Source of the DNA: Pseudomonas sp. FP1742 | GTDB lineage: Bacteria; Pseudomonadota; Gammaproteobacteria; Pseudomonadales; Pseudomonadaceae | DNA: 64,000 nt | NCBI RefSeq assembly: GCF_030687145.1 | Contig: NZ_CP117460.1 | Coordinates: forward strand, 4,216,001 to 4,280,000 | Direction: 5' to 3' | In this document: piece after piece, positions 51,465 through 61,897 of the stretch | Layout: each line of letters opens with the position of its first letter | Numbering within the stretch: the first letter of the stretch is position 1 | Notes under the pieces: model-generated | The model's input: the letters and a program-made list of their open reading frames with translations, nothing else | The model's database searches: none | Told to the model about the DNA's origin: nothing | Program-made: the position numbers and the translations under genes

Positions 51465-52748
51465 ATGGCGAACACCCCCTACCCAGAGTCCTATTACGCG
51501 GCGTCGGCCAATGCAGCGCCACCGCGCCCGACCTTGCAGGATGATGTAGAAACCGATGTCTGTGTAATCGGTGCCGGTTACACCGGCCTGTCCTCTGCCC
51601 TGTTCCTGCTGGAAAACGGTTTTCGGGTAACGGTCCTGGAGGCGGCCAAAGTGGGTTTTGGCGCCTCGGGGCGCAACGGTGGCCAGATCGTTAACAGCTA
51701 CAGCCGTGACATCGATGTGATCGAGCGTAGCGTTGGTCCCAAGCAAGCTCAGTTGCTGGGGCAAATGGCGTTCGAGGGCGGACGGATCATTCGTGAACGG
51801 GTGGCCAAATACAACATCCAGTGCGACCTGAAGGACGGCGGTGTGTTTGCCGCCCTCACTGCCAGGCAGATGGGCCACCTGGAGTCCCAGAAGCGCCTGT
51901 GGGAGCGCTTCGGCCACACTCAGCTTGAGCTGCTGGATCAGCGTCGCATCCGCGAGGTAGTGGCTTGCGATCAATATGTCGGCGGCATGCTCGACATGAG
52001 CGGCGGGCATATTCATCCGCTCAACCTTGCCCTGGGCGAAGCAGCGGCCGTGGAATCGTTGGGCGGCGCCATTTACGAGCAGTCGCCGGCGATACGCATC
52101 GAGCGCGGCGCCAATCCGATAGTGCATACGCCTCAGGGCAAGGTCAGGGCCAAATTCATCATCGTCGCCGGCAACGCTTACATCGGCAATCTGGCGCCGG
52201 AGCTGGCGGCCAAGTCGATGCCCTGCGGGACTCAAGTGATCACCACCGAACCCTTGGGCGATGAATTGGCCAAACGTCTACTGCCTCAGGACTACTGCGT
52301 CGAAGATTGTAACTACCTGCTCGACTACTATCGCCTCAGCGCTGATAAACGCCTGATTTTCGGCGGTGGCGTGGTGTATGGCGCGCGGGATCCGGCGAAC
52401 ATCGAGGCGATCATTCGGCCGAAGATGCTCAAGGCCTTCCCGCAACTCAAGGATGTGAAAATCGATTACGCCTGGACCGGTAATTTCCTGCTGACCCTGT
52501 CGCGCCTTCCCCAGGTCGGACGATTGGGCGACAACATCTACTATTCCCAGGGTTGCAGCGGCCACGGCGTGACGTATACGCACCTGGCGGGCAAGGTACT
52601 GGCTGAAGCATTGCGCGGACAGGCTGAACGCTTCGACGCCTTCGCCGACCTGCCCCACTATCCGTTCCCTGGCGGGCAATTGCTGCGCACACCGTTCGCT
52701 GCGTTGGGCGCCTGGTATTACGGATTGCGGGACAAGCTCGGATACTGA
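51465..52748 (+). CDS. FAD-dependent amine oxidase, PuuB-like
   Basis: A 427-residue DAO-family flavoprotein. The FAD motif VCVIGAGYTGLSSALFLLENG is near residue 32, and FGASGRNGGQI and QGCSGHGVTYTHLAGK are family signatures. It resembles gamma-glutamylputrescine oxidoreductase (PuuB/PauB), which removes the terminal amine as aldehyde and H2O2. No other polyamine gene is adjacent, so the substrate remains tentative. A terminator follows. Confidence 0.82.
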   Translation: MANTPYPESYYAASANAAPPRPTLQDDVETDVCVIGAGYTGLSSALFLLENGFRVTVLEAAKVGFGASGRNGGQIVNSYSRDIDVIERSVGPKQAQLLGQMAFEGGRIIRERVAKYNIQCDLKDGGVFAALTARQMGHLESQKRLWERFGHTQLELLDQRRIREVVACDQYVGGMLDMSGGHIHPLNLALGEAAAVESLGGAIYEQSPAIRIERGANPIVHTPQGKVRAKFIIVAGNAYIGNLAPELAAKSMPCGTQVITTEPLGDELAKRLLPQDYCVEDCNYLLDYYRLSADKRLIFGGGVVYGARDPANIEAIIRPKMLKAFPQLKDVKIDYAWTGNFLLTLSRLPQVGRLGDNIYYSQGCSGHGVTYTHLAGKVLAEALRGQAERFDAFADLPHYPFPGGQLLRTPFAALGAWYYGLRDKLGY

Positions 52749-52760
52749 CCGATAGAGGTG

Positions 52761-52792
52761 AAAAAGGGGCCGCTGAACGCAGCCCCTTTTTT
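52761..52792. terminator. bidirectional terminator
   Basis: AAAAAGGGGC and GCCCCTTTTTT form a stem with about 12 nt of loop, between the oxidase gene and the convergent receptor gene. Confidence 0.88.
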
Positions 52793-52821
52793 GTATCCGC
52801 CGGGGGAAGTCAAACCCTGAT

Positions 52822-55245
52822 TCAGAAGTCGACCGTCGCCGAAACGAGGTAGGTTCGTGGGGTCGAGAGCGTCAAGCCCGGCTCACTGTCATCCGAAGCC
52901 CCAGCCGAGCTCCAGTAGCGCTTGTCCGCCACGTTCTCCACATTGGCACGCAGGGTGATGTTCTTCTCGTCGATCTTGAACGCGTAACGTGCGCCCACGT
53001 CGAAACGCTCCCAAGAGTCGATTTCCTTGTCGTTGGACTGGTCCAGATACTGTGAACTGGAATAGATACCACGGCCGGTCAGGGTCAGGCCCTGTACGGT
53101 CGGCACGTCCCACTCGGCGCCCAGGTTGACGTTGTATTTCGGCGTCGCAGGCGCCCGGTTGCCGTCAAAGGTGCCATTGGTGGTATTGGTCAACTCGCTG
53201 TCGATGTACATGACACCACCCAGTAGGCGGAAACCCTTGAGTGGCTCACCGAACACACTCAGTTCCACACCGTCGTTTTGACGCTTGCCGTTCGGGCCGA
53301 AGACTCGCGTCGTGGCGTTGGTCTCATAGGCCGGCTGCTTGATCCGGAACACCGCAGCGGTCACGGCGAACGCACCCGCGTCATACTTGGCGCCGACCTC
53401 GACCTGCCGGCTGATGAACGGCGGAAATATCTCGTCTTCATTCACCGAAGTCGACGGCGCGATCTTGCCTTGGCTCAAGCCCTCCATGTAGTTGGCATAC
53501 AGCGACAATTTGTCGGTCGCCTTGAACAGGATGCCGCCCGACGGCGAAACCTTTTCCTCGTCGTAGGCTGTGTCGCCTTTGACGTTATCCGTCCAGTCAT
53601 CAACCTTCACGCGCTGCCAGCGAGCGCCGAGGGTCAGCAGTAGCCGATCATCGAAGAAACCCAGTGTGTCGGACAACGCCACGCCGCTGAAGCGGTTCTC
53701 GGTGTAGACCTTCGAATCGAATCGAGTGGGCCTGACAGGTGTTGGTGTTTCCACCGGTTCGTAGAGGTTGCTGCGGGCGGCGGCATAACGGGCACCGCCA
53801 TTTTCGAAGTCCATGTAGAAATAACTGGCGGCCAAGTTAACTTCATGGCTCACCGGACCAGTATGAAACCAATTGCGCACCCCTGCCGTGGCCGTCCGGA
53901 CATTTTCGTCGCGGGTGAAATCACGTGGCTGAACGCTGAAATCACCTGCGTTGTTGGTGACCGCAACGGCATGCCGGAGAAAGTCATGGTTGCTTTTACG
54001 CGCGCCCACACCGCCGTACAACATGACGGAATCGCTGACATCGAATTCACCGTTCACCGCGCCGAAAGTGTCGTTGGTACTCGCCTTGCTCCAAGGCTGC
54101 GCATAGTTGCGGCGGACATCGCTGGCATGCGGAACCTGGGCGTTGGCGCCGACCTGCACGCGCTCTTGCGGCGCGTCGGTATCGCGCTCGGTGCGTCCGA
54201 TATCCGTCGACAGTCGCAGGCGCTCACCGCGAAAATCCAGGCCCAGCACGGCCATCTCGCGGTCGACACTCTGATGGTCCCATTCGGTGTCGCCGGACTG
54301 CTTCACGCCGTTGAAACGAATGCCGAACTTGTTGTCTTCACCAAAACGCCGGCCGACATCCACGGCGCCTCCCACCTGACTGTCGGAAGCGTAGCTACCG
54401 GTGAGAGAAGTGATGGGTTTGTCGGTCGCGCGCTTGGGCACCACGTTGATCCCGCCACCCACGGCGCCTCGCGGCGAGATGCCGTTGATAAGCTGGCTCG
54501 GGCCTTTGAGGATGTCGACGCGGTCGGCCATCTCCATGTCGATCGTATAGGTCGGCAAGACACCGTATAGACCGTTGTAGGCGACATCACTGTTGAACAG
54601 ACTAAGCCCGCGAATGGTGAACTGCTCATAACGCCCACCCGCCGGGTTGGTGGCGCGAACCGAAGGATCGTTGGAGATTAGGTCGCCCAAGGTACGAGCC
54701 TGCTGGTTTTTGACCACCTCGCTGGTGTAGGAGGTCATGCTGAATGGCGTTTCCATAAAGTCTTTCGAGCCCAGCAAGCCTTGCGAACCACGGCGCGCAA
54801 CCTGGCCGCCGGCATACGGATCGCCGCCAGCCGAGTCGGTGGCACCGAGAATCGAGGTGGGAGCCAGTTGCAGGCTGCTGCCTTCTGGCGCCGGAGTCAG
54901 GATGTACGCTTGTTCGCCCACTGACTGCAGTTGCAGACCGGAACCCTGCAACAGCCGGGTAAAGCCCTCCTCGACCGCATATTCACCGGATAAGCCGGCG
55001 CTGCTGCGCCCCCCTACCAACGCCGGGTCCACCGAGAGGTTGACTCCGGCCAGCCCGGCAAACCTGGTCAGCGCATCGCTCAGGCTCCCGGCAGGCACTT
55101 GATAACTGCGCCGGGTGGCGTCTTCGGCCCAACTGGAAGTGATGAACAACGGACTGGCACTCAGGCTCAGCAACAGGCTCAGGTGCAACAACGGACGCAG
55201 ACCGGAAGCAGCCGGACGCGGACAGCAAGGCATTACTGTGGGCAT
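52822..55245 (-). CDS. TonB-dependent siderophore receptor with signalling domain
   Basis: An 807-residue outer-membrane receptor. It has a signal peptide (LSLLLSLSASPLFITSSWA), then an STN signalling domain (about 45-120; QVPAGSLSDALTRFAGLAGVN), a plug (about 155-270; RGSQGLLGSKDFMETPFSMTS) and a beta-barrel ending YLVSATVDF with terminal Phe. The STN domain talks to the FecR-like protein encoded just upstream, giving ligand-induced transcription. It probably imports a ferric siderophore; which one cannot be read. ATG 55245 is used; a 25-codon longer frame exists. Confidence 0.92.
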   Translation of the reverse strand: MPTVMPCCPRPAASGLRPLLHLSLLLSLSASPLFITSSWAEDATRRSYQVPAGSLSDALTRFAGLAGVNLSVDPALVGGRSSAGLSGEYAVEEGFTRLLQGSGLQLQSVGEQAYILTPAPEGSSLQLAPTSILGATDSAGGDPYAGGQVARRGSQGLLGSKDFMETPFSMTSYTSEVVKNQQARTLGDLISNDPSVRATNPAGGRYEQFTIRGLSLFNSDVAYNGLYGVLPTYTIDMEMADRVDILKGPSQLINGISPRGAVGGGINVVPKRATDKPITSLTGSYASDSQVGGAVDVGRRFGEDNKFGIRFNGVKQSGDTEWDHQSVDREMAVLGLDFRGERLRLSTDIGRTERDTDAPQERVQVGANAQVPHASDVRRNYAQPWSKASTNDTFGAVNGEFDVSDSVMLYGGVGARKSNHDFLRHAVAVTNNAGDFSVQPRDFTRDENVRTATAGVRNWFHTGPVSHEVNLAASYFYMDFENGGARYAAARSNLYEPVETPTPVRPTRFDSKVYTENRFSGVALSDTLGFFDDRLLLTLGARWQRVKVDDWTDNVKGDTAYDEEKVSPSGGILFKATDKLSLYANYMEGLSQGKIAPSTSVNEDEIFPPFISRQVEVGAKYDAGAFAVTAAVFRIKQPAYETNATTRVFGPNGKRQNDGVELSVFGEPLKGFRLLGGVMYIDSELTNTTNGTFDGNRAPATPKYNVNLGAEWDVPTVQGLTLTGRGIYSSSQYLDQSNDKEIDSWERFDVGARYAFKIDEKNITLRANVENVADKRYWSSAGASDDSEPGLTLSTPRTYLVSATVDF

Positions 55246-55312
55246 TGAAGAAGCTCTCTTGATTCGCTCAGTTGCCTTGAATGACAAGCGAGTCGAAAAA
55301 AGGGGACAGGCT

Positions 55313-56263
55313 TCACACACTATTTTTACGCGGCAGCAACGTCACCCAGTAACGCGTACGCGAATGCACCTCCAGTGGCAGACTGGCCGCGAGCAGCGTC
55401 AGCACGCGATCGGTGTCGTCCAGACGGAAACTACCGGTGACGCGCAGCGCCTCGAGCGCAGGCTCCCAGCGCAGGACACCCGGTCGATAACTGCTAAGCT
55501 CACGCAGGAAATCCCCCAGCGGCCGATTTTTTGCCATCAGCACGCCTTCGCGCCAGCCCGGCGCGAGCACATCGAATGCAGTTGTCGACCCGGCACCGCC
55601 CGCTTGAAGGTCAACCTGCTGACCACCGCGCAATGACAAGACTGGCCCCTGCAACGGCTGCAATTGCAGGAAGCCGCTGTATACCGACACTCGGCATCCG
55701 AGTGCATCCTGCCGCACACAGACCTCGCTTTGACTGACTATGACTTGCCCGAATCGTGTCTGGATCGTCAATGGCGAGGCGCCAGGCACCTTCAGTGATA
55801 TTTCACCCTCTACCAACTTCAAGCACCGCCCCTGCACATCCACATCAACGGCGCTAGCTGTGTTGAGCTGCAGGAAGCTGCCATCGGCAAGCTGCACCTG
55901 CTTGCGCTCCCCAGTGGACGTATGCAAGTCGGCCCTCCAGACCTCCAGCGGTAATTGCCGGCTGATCAGCCATGCCGCCGGCACCAACGCCACTGCACCC
56001 AATGCGCGCTTGAGCACCACGCGCCTACCCGGCTCAGGGCGATCCAGACTTTGCAGCGCCAACGCCGAAGGCAGATCGGCAAAACGCTGACGCAAGACTT
56101 GAGCTTTCTGCCAGGCCTGCTCGTGACTGGCGCAACTGTCACGCCACCGTTGCAGGCCGGCGTGATCCTGCTCATTCGCACTGCCGGACTCCAGCAAGGC
56201 GAGCCACTGCGCGGCGGCGCGCACTATCTGGCGAGCCTCCACCGAGGGCGACGGACTACTCAC
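55313..56263 (-). CDS. FecR-like sigma regulator
   Basis: A 316-residue anti-sigma/sigma regulator. The N-terminal cytoplasmic domain (about 10-80) has AAQWLALLESG and WRDSCASHEQAWQKAQ. One TM lies around LGAVALVPAAWLI, then the periplasmic FecR domain (TSTGERKQVQLADGSFLQLNTASAV). The GTG at 56263 (SSPSPSVEARQ) overlaps the sigma stop as GTGA; an in-frame TTG six codons upstream is the alternative. It relays the receptor signal to the sigma factor. Confidence 0.87.
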   Translation of the reverse strand: MSSPSPSVEARQIVRAAAQWLALLESGSANEQDHAGLQRWRDSCASHEQAWQKAQVLRQRFADLPSALALQSLDRPEPGRRVVLKRALGAVALVPAAWLISRQLPLEVWRADLHTSTGERKQVQLADGSFLQLNTASAVDVDVQGRCLKLVEGEISLKVPGASPLTIQTRFGQVIVSQSEVCVRQDALGCRVSVYSGFLQLQPLQGPVLSLRGGQQVDLQAGGAGSTTAFDVLAPGWREGVLMAKNRPLGDFLRELSSYRPGVLRWEPALEALRVTGSFRLDDTDRVLTLLAASLPLEVHSRTRYWVTLLPRKNSV

Positions 56264-56769
56264 ATCTCCACCAACAGGCAATGCTCGTAGGCTTGCGCCA
56301 TGTAGCGCTTGATCGTACGTTCCGACACCCGCAGGCGCTCGGCGATTTGCTGATAATTCAAGCCTTCCAGCTGACTCCAGAGAAACGCCCGTCGCACCGC
56401 CGTCGGCAGTCCGTCGAGCAATTCGTCCAGGGTTTGCAGGGTTTCCAGCAGCAGCCAGCGCTGCTCGGGTGACGGCACACTGCCTTCAGGCAGCGAGGCC
56501 AGGGCATTCAAATAGGCTTGCTCAAGGCTACGACGCTGATAGAAGTTGCTCAGCAGTCGTTTGCCCACAGTCAGCAGATAGGCGCGGGGCTCCTGCAGGT
56601 CGGAAATCCGTTGGGAGCTGGCAAGCAAGCGCAGGAACGTATCTTGACTGAGGTCCGCCGCGTCAAACGCGTTGCCCATGCGCCGCCTCAACCAGCCTTC
56701 AAGCCAGCCACGGTGATCGCGGTACAGGTCGTGGAGGGTTTGCTCCTTCGGCATCGCTGCATCACTCAT
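56260..56769 (-). CDS. FecI-type ECF sigma factor
   Basis: A 169-residue ECF sigma factor. Region 2 includes LYRDHRGWLEGWLRRRMG, DAADLSQDTFLRLL and EPRAYLLTVGKRLLSNFYQRR. Region 4 includes LPTAVRRAFLWSQLEGLNYQQIAERLRVSERTIKRYM. It is the first gene of the sigma-regulator-receptor unit and should activate the receptor gene when its siderophore is present. A possible Fur box lies upstream. Confidence 0.92.
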   Translation of the reverse strand: MSDAAMPKEQTLHDLYRDHRGWLEGWLRRRMGNAFDAADLSQDTFLRLLASSQRISDLQEPRAYLLTVGKRLLSNFYQRRSLEQAYLNALASLPEGSVPSPEQRWLLLETLQTLDELLDGLPTAVRRAFLWSQLEGLNYQQIAERLRVSERTIKRYMAQAYEHCLLVEM

Positions 56770-56800
56770 CTCAAGAAGCCCTGCGCCAAGGAGTCATCGT

Positions 56801-56820
56801 AAATGAGAGTGATTCTAATT
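56801..56820. promoter_or_regulatory. possible Fur box before the sigma gene
   Basis: AAATGAGAGTGATTCTAATT resembles a Fur site only in part (AATGAgAgTGATTcT). It lies 32 bp before the sigma-factor start, where iron repression of a FecI gene is expected. Confidence 0.45.
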
Positions 56821-56916
56821 AATATCGATGCCGTGAACCAAGTTCTTTGTGCATCGGGCGTGCAGAAAGCTAATGTCGGGAAGGCGCGAAAGAAGAAAAA
56901 GCCAAATCGCAGACAC

Positions 56917-56947
56917 AAAAAACCCCGGTCTTTCGACCAGGGTCTTT
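56917..56947 (-). terminator. terminator after the tRNA-Asp genes
   Basis: On the minus strand GACCCTGGTC, GAAA loop and GACCGGGGTT are followed by TTTT, about 70 bp after the last tRNA. Confidence 0.88.
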
Positions 56948-57018
56948 GCTATCGACTCGAAGATTGCCAACGGCCTTCTTCGTAGCTCCAAGGCGTTCAG
57001 TGGGCCTTGAGGCAGATA

Positions 57019-57095
57019 TGGCGCAGCGGACGGGACTCGAACCCGCGACCCCCGGCGTGACAGGCCGGTATTCTAACCGACTGAACTACCGCTGC
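57019..57095 (-). tRNA. tRNA-Asp (GTC)
   Basis: A cloverleaf on the minus strand starting GCAGCGG and ending with encoded CCA. The anticodon loop CTGTCAC gives GTC. Third in the tRNA transcript; its sequence is identical to the next copy. Confidence 0.96.
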
Positions 57096-57187
57096 GTATC
57101 GCTTTGGACTTTCGCCCAAGTAACTCGTCTGATTGAAAACTCGGAAGCTTTTCAATCTCGAACCAGATAAATCTGATTCGGAAAATA

Positions 57188-57264
57188 TGGCGCAGCGGAC
57201 GGGACTCGAACCCGCGACCCCCGGCGTGACAGGCCGGTATTCTAACCGACTGAACTACCGCTGC
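57188..57264 (-). tRNA. tRNA-Asp (GTC), second copy
   Basis: Identical to the copy at 57019, 169 bp away. Second in the tRNA transcript (Val, Asp, Asp). Confidence 0.96.
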
Positions 57265-57318
57265 GCGTCGGTGGAGGCTTTTCAGCTTCCCTCTTGCTTA
57301 CGCAAGAGTCTCAAGAAG

Positions 57319-57394
57319 TGGTGGGTGATGACGGGATCGAACCGCCGACATTCTGCTTGTAAGGCAGACGCTCTCCCAGCTGAGCTAATCACCC
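57319..57394 (-). tRNA. tRNA-Val (TAC)
   Basis: A cloverleaf on the minus strand from GGGTGATTAGCTCAG to encoded CCA. The anticodon loop CTTACAA gives TAC, reading GTA and GTG codons. First gene of the tRNA unit. Confidence 0.96.
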
Positions 57395-57501
57395 TTTGCT
57401 TCTCTGAGGCCGCGAAATTTACGCAGATACCGAAGCTAAGTCAATACCCCGCTTGAAGTTTTTCTGAAAAAGACAAAATTGTGTCTCACACAGCCGGATC
57501 G

Positions 57502-57600
57502 CTTTCGCGAGCAAGCCCGCTCCCACACTGAGTTTATGTCGATCACAAACCAGTGGTCTGTTGCAGATCCAGTGTGGGAGCGGGCTGACTCACGAAGACG
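57502..57600. repeat. REP pair in inverted order, second copy degenerate
   Basis: An inverse REP (57502-57526) then a forward REP with changes (TGTGGGAGCGGGCTGACTCA) at 57572-57600, between the tRNA promoter and the SDR stop. Confidence 0.82.
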
Positions 57601-57639
57601 GCAGCACATTCAACATCTTGCTGACTACATCCGTCAGGA

Positions 57640-58416
57640 TTACTCGCTGTAAATCATCTTCTTGGTCATGCCGCCATCGACCACGAACTCCTGGCCCGTG
57701 ACGAACCCGGCGTTCTTCGACAGCAACCACGCCACCATCGCTGCCACATCCTCGACCGTCCCTACCCTGCCCGCCGGATGTTGCGCATGATCGGCGTCGG
57801 TCAGCGGCTCGGCACGCCGTGCCGCCGGGTCTCGTGCATCGATCCAGCCAGGGCTGACCGCGTTGACGCGAATCTCTGGCCCCAAACTGATGGCCAAGGC
57901 GTGAGTCAGGGCCAACAGACCGCCCTTGCTCGCCGCATAAGCCTCTGTGTCGGGCTCCGACTGCGCGGCGCGGGTCGAGGCCAGGTTGACGATGGCGCCG
58001 CTGTGAGCGCGCAGGTAGGGCGCGCAGTGCTTGGCCAACAGCATCGGCCCGCTGAGGTTCACCGCCAACACCCGGTTCCAGTAAGCCAGATCGAGGCTTT
58101 CCAGAGTGATGTTGTGCGGATCAGCCACCGCCGCATTGCACACCAACGCATCCAGACGCCCGAACTGCCCCAGCACCTCGGCCACACCCAGCGCCACCTG
58201 CGCCTCATTCGCGACGTCCATGGCGATGAACCAGGCGTTTTCGCCGAGCACCTTCGCCACTTTCGAACCACGCTCGCGATCCAGATCGGTCAGCACCACC
58301 TGCCAGCCTTCGCTGATCAGCCAGGCCGCAATTCCCAGGCCAATGCCGCGCGCGGCACCGGTGACCAGTGCGACGCGGCCATGGGTACCCGTGGTCGGCG
58401 TCGACAACTCGATCAC
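57640..58416 (-). CDS. short-chain dehydrogenase/reductase
   Basis: A 258-residue classical SDR. The NAD(P) motif is [12 protein letters not shown] (about 20-31), LVCNAAV is the structural NNAG-like motif, and the catalytic YAASK (Y-x3-K) follows [17 protein letters not shown] after the second strand suggests NAD(H) preference. It overlaps metZ by 4 bp and is therefore probably co-translated with it; a link to methionine synthesis is not evident. The substrate is unknown. Confidence 0.86.
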   Translation of the reverse strand: MIELSTPTTGTHGRVALVTGAARGIGLGIAAWLISEGWQVVLTDLDRERGSKVAKVLGENAWFIAMDVANEAQVALGVAEVLGQFGRLDALVCNAAVADPHNITLESLDLAYWNRVLAVNLSGPMLLAKHCAPYLRAHSGAIVNLASTRAAQSEPDTEAYAASKGGLLALTHALAISLGPEIRVNAVSPGWIDARDPAARRAEPLTDADHAQHPAGRVGTVEDVAAMVAWLLSKNAGFVTGQEFVVDGGMTKKMIYSE

Positions 58417-59624
58417 AAGGCAGCCAACCCGCGTGCCAGATCGGCTTGCAGGTCTGCCACGTCTTCCAGACCGACCGCAATGCGAATCAGGCTGTCACGG
58501 ATCCCCGCCGCTTCACGCTCTTGCGGCGCCAGACGGCCGTGAGAGGTGGTGCTCGGGTGCGTGATGGTGGTTTTGCTGTCGCCGAGGTTGGCGGTGATGG
58601 AAATCAGACGGGTCGCATCGATAAAGCGCCAGGCGCCCTCTTTGCCGCCTTTGACCTCGAAACTCACGACCGCACCGAAGCCCTTCTGCTGACGCTGGGC
58701 CAGTTCGTGCTGCGGATGGCTCTTGAGGCCGGCGTAATGGACTTTCTCGATGCCGTCCTGCTGCTCCAGCCACTCGGCCAGTTGCTGGGCATTGGCGCAA
58801 TGCGCCTTCATGCGCAGGCTCAGGGTTTCCAGGCCCTTGAGGAAAATCCAGGCGTTGAACGGGCTCAGGGTCGGCCCGGCGGTACGCAGGAAACCGACGA
58901 CTTCTTTCATCTGTTCGCTGCGACCGGCCACGACGCCGCCCATGCAACGGCCCTGGCCGTCGATGAACTTGGTCGCCGAGTGCACGACAATGTCCGCGCC
59001 CAGCTTCAGCGGTTGCTGCAATGCTGGCGTGCAAAAGCAGTTATCGACCACCAGCATCGCGCCCTTGGCGTGAGCAATCTCCGACAGTGCGGTGATGTCC
59101 ACCAGCTCGGCCAACGGATTGGACGGCGATTCGACAAAAAGCAATTTGGTGTTGGCCTTGATCGCCGCATCCCAACCGGACAAGTCCGCCAGCGCCACGT
59201 AATCGACTTCGATGCCGAAGCGCTTGAAGTATTTCTCGAACAGGCTGATGGTCGAGCCGAACACGCTACGCGACACCAGCACATGATCGCCGGCGCTGCA
59301 CAGGCTCATCACCACCGCCATGATCGCGGCCATGCCGGTCGCCGTGGCCACCGCTTGCTCGGCGCTTTCCAGCGCGGCAATGCGCTCTTCGAACGCGCGC
59401 ACGGTCGGGTTGGTGTAGCGCGAGTAAACGTTACCCGGTACTTCACCGGCAAAGCGTGCAGCCGCGTCGGCGGCGGTACGGAATACGTAGCTGGAAGTGA
59501 AGAACATCGGATCACCGTGTTCGCCTTCCGGCGTGCGGTGCTGACCGGCGCGTACGGCCAGGGTATCGAACGCTACGCCTTCGAGGTCGCTGTCCAGCCG
59601 ACCGGCATCCCAATCCTGACTCAT
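58413..59624 (-). CDS. metZ: O-succinylhomoserine sulfhydrylase
   Basis: A 403-residue PLP enzyme of the Cys/Met metabolism family. MetZ makes homocysteine directly from O-succinylhomoserine and sulfide. The PLP lysine is in [28 protein letters not shown] and [20 protein letters not shown] form the substrate side. GGAGTGACAGC precedes ATG. It lies downstream of purF, as in many Pseudomonas genomes. Confidence 0.93.
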   Translation of the reverse strand: MSQDWDAGRLDSDLEGVAFDTLAVRAGQHRTPEGEHGDPMFFTSSYVFRTAADAAARFAGEVPGNVYSRYTNPTVRAFEERIAALESAEQAVATATGMAAIMAVVMSLCSAGDHVLVSRSVFGSTISLFEKYFKRFGIEVDYVALADLSGWDAAIKANTKLLFVESPSNPLAELVDITALSEIAHAKGAMLVVDNCFCTPALQQPLKLGADIVVHSATKFIDGQGRCMGGVVAGRSEQMKEVVGFLRTAGPTLSPFNAWIFLKGLETLSLRMKAHCANAQQLAEWLEQQDGIEKVHYAGLKSHPQHELAQRQQKGFGAVVSFEVKGGKEGAWRFIDATRLISITANLGDSKTTITHPSTTSHGRLAPQEREAAGIRDSLIRIAVGLEDVADLQADLARGLAAL

Positions 59625-59691
59625 GCTGTCACTCCTTGCCTTGCTCTTTATTTAGTAGATACAAAACCGGCCCCTCAGGGCCGGTAGTTAC

Positions 59692-61197
59692 TCAGTTGTT
59701 GTACAGATCAATGATCGCACTGACTGCCTGGGTCTTGACCTTGGAGGCATCGTTGCGTGCCTGCTCGATCTTGTTCAGGTAAGCCTCGTCGACGTCGCCG
59801 GTGACGTACTGGCCGTCGAACACCGCGCAATCGAACTTGTCGATCTTGATCTTGCCGCCACCGACCGCTTCGATCAAGTCAGGCAGGTCCTGATAGATCA
59901 ACCAGTCAGCGCCGATCAGGTCGGCCACATCCTGGGTCGAACGGTTGTGGGCGATCAGCTCGTGAGCGCTCGGCATGTCGATGCCGTAGACGTTCGGGTA
60001 ACGCACGGCTGGTGCCGCCGAGCAGAAATAGACGTTCTTGGCGCCGGCTTCGCGCGCCATCTGGATGATCTGCTTGCAGGTGGTGCCACGAACGATGGAG
60101 TCGTCCACCAGCATCACGTTCTTACCACGGAATTCCAGTTCGATGGCGTTGAGCTTCTGGCGTACGGATTTTTTCCGCGCAGCCTGACCCGGCATGATGA
60201 AGGTCCGGCCGATGTAGCGGTTCTTCACAAAGCCTTCGCGGAACTTGACGCCCAGGTGGTTCGCCAGCTCCAGGGCCGCGGTGCGGCTGGTGTCCGGGAT
60301 CGGGATGACCACGTCGATGTCGTGATCCGGACGCTCGCGCAGGATCTTCTCGGCGAGCTTCTCACCCATGCGCAGGCGGGCTTTGTAAACCGAGACGCCG
60401 TCGATGATCGAGTCCGGACGCGCCAGGTAGACGTGTTCGAAGATGCATGGAGTCAGCGACGGATTGGTCGCGCACTGACGGGTGTGCAGCTTGCCGTCTT
60501 CAGTGATGTAGACCGCTTCACCCGGAGCCAGGTCGCGAATCAGGGTGAAACCGAGCACGTCCAGGGACACGCTTTCGGAGGCGATCATGTACTCGACGCC
60601 TTCGTCGGTGTGACGCTGACCGAACACGATCGGACGGATGCCGTGCGGATCGCGGAAACCGACGATGCCGTAACCGGTCACCATCGCCACGACCGCGTAA
60701 CCACCGACGCAACGGTTGTGCACGTCGGTGACGGCCGCGAACACGTCTTCTTCAGTCGGCTGCAACTTGCCACGCTGGGCCAGCTCGTGCGCGAACACGT
60801 TGAGCAGCACTTCCGAATCGGAGTTGGTGTTGACGTGGCGCAGGTCAGATTCGTAAATCTCCTTGGCCAGTTGTTCAACGTTGGTCAGGTTACCGTTGTG
60901 CGCCAGGGTGATGCCGTACGGCGAGTTGACGTAAAACGGTTGAGCTTCGGCCGAGGTCGAGCTGCCCGCGGTCGGATAACGCACATGGCCAATGCCCATG
61001 TGGCCGACCAGGCGCTGCATGTGACGCTGATGGAACACGTCACGCACCAGGCCATTGTCCTTGCGCAGGAATAACCGGCCATCGTGGCTGGTCACGATAC
61101 CGGCAGCGTCCTGGCCGCGGTGCTGGAGGACGGTTAGCGCGTCATACAGCGCCTGATTGACGTTCGACTTACCGACGATACCGACGATGCCACACAT
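59692..61197 (-). CDS. purF: amidophosphoribosyltransferase
   Basis: A 501-residue enzyme for the first step of purine synthesis (PRPP + glutamine to phosphoribosylamine). After Met removal the nucleophile is Cys at the start of [18 protein letters not shown] and [11 protein letters not shown] are from the glutaminase domain. The PRTase motif [13 protein letters not shown] is intact. ATG 61197 puts Cys at position 2 as required, excluding the three-codon longer frame. Confidence 0.97.
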   Translation of the reverse strand: MCGIVGIVGKSNVNQALYDALTVLQHRGQDAAGIVTSHDGRLFLRKDNGLVRDVFHQRHMQRLVGHMGIGHVRYPTAGSSTSAEAQPFYVNSPYGITLAHNGNLTNVEQLAKEIYESDLRHVNTNSDSEVLLNVFAHELAQRGKLQPTEEDVFAAVTDVHNRCVGGYAVVAMVTGYGIVGFRDPHGIRPIVFGQRHTDEGVEYMIASESVSLDVLGFTLIRDLAPGEAVYITEDGKLHTRQCATNPSLTPCIFEHVYLARPDSIIDGVSVYKARLRMGEKLAEKILRERPDHDIDVVIPIPDTSRTAALELANHLGVKFREGFVKNRYIGRTFIMPGQAARKKSVRQKLNAIELEFRGKNVMLVDDSIVRGTTCKQIIQMAREAGAKNVYFCSAAPAVRYPNVYGIDMPSAHELIAHNRSTQDVADLIGADWLIYQDLPDLIEAVGGGKIKIDKFDCAVFDGQYVTGDVDEAYLNKIEQARNDASKVKTQAVSAIIDLYNN

Positions 61198-61238
61198 GCG
61201 ACGCAACCCCTACTTAATGGATCTGAACTGAACACAAC

Positions 61239-61799
61239 TCACTGAGGCGTTTTGGCCGTCGGCAAGAGGTGCTCCTTGAACGGAATATCAGCGGGTACGC
61301 TGATTCCGCTGGCAAGCCACTGACTGCTCCACCCGAGGATCAGGTTTTTGGACCAGTCTGCGACCAATAGAAATTTTGGCACGAGCTGTGACTCTTTCCA
61401 CCACTCGTCCTGCTGTACCGGCCCCAGGCTCAACAGCCCGACCGCCACGACCACCAGCAACACGCCACGCGCACCGCCGAAAGCCATGCCGAGGAATCGA
61501 TCGGTCCCGGATAGCCCGGTGACGCGAACCAACTCGCCGATAAGATAATTGATCATTGCGCCTACGATTAAAGTGGCGACAAACATGATGGCACAGCCCG
61601 TGATCACACGAGCCGACGGCGTAGCAATGTATCCGCCGAGGTACTCGGACAATGAGCCACCGAACATCCAGGCAACGACTCCTGCGATGATCCAGGTCAG
61701 CAGCGAGAGGGCTTCCTTGACGAAGCCGCGGCTCAGACTGATCAAAGCGGAGATGGCGATGATTGCAACGATCGCCCAGTCAACCCAGGTAAATGGCAC
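61239..61799 (-). CDS. cvpA: CvpA membrane protein
   Basis: A 186-residue CvpA-family protein with four predicted helices (WAIVAIIAISALISLSRG, LLTWIIAGVVAWMFGG, VITGCAIMFVATLIVGA, ARGVLLVVVAVGLLSLG). It is required for colicin V export in E. coli and is linked to envelope homeostasis. Typical position directly upstream of purF. Confidence 0.93.
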   Translation of the reverse strand: MPFTWVDWAIVAIIAISALISLSRGFVKEALSLLTWIIAGVVAWMFGGSLSEYLGGYIATPSARVITGCAIMFVATLIVGAMINYLIGELVRVTGLSGTDRFLGMAFGGARGVLLVVVAVGLLSLGPVQQDEWWKESQLVPKFLLVADWSKNLILGWSSQWLASGISVPADIPFKEHLLPTAKTPQ

Positions 61800-61897
61800 A
61801 GTGCAGCCTACAGACAGATGAGGCGGCGCATTTTAGCAGAGCCCATGGCTGTCGGTAAGCTGAGATTGTCAGTGCTTTTCAAATCGAGGTGATAGAT

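Noticed and set aside
57019..57394. Prophage or genomic-island attachment at the tRNA cluster
   Set aside because: No integrase, no partial tRNA copy, and the flanks are housekeeping genes; the two identical Asp genes are complete.
59947..61074. Plus-strand open frame of 375 codons opposite purF
   Set aside because: Shadow of purF, with no motif of its own.
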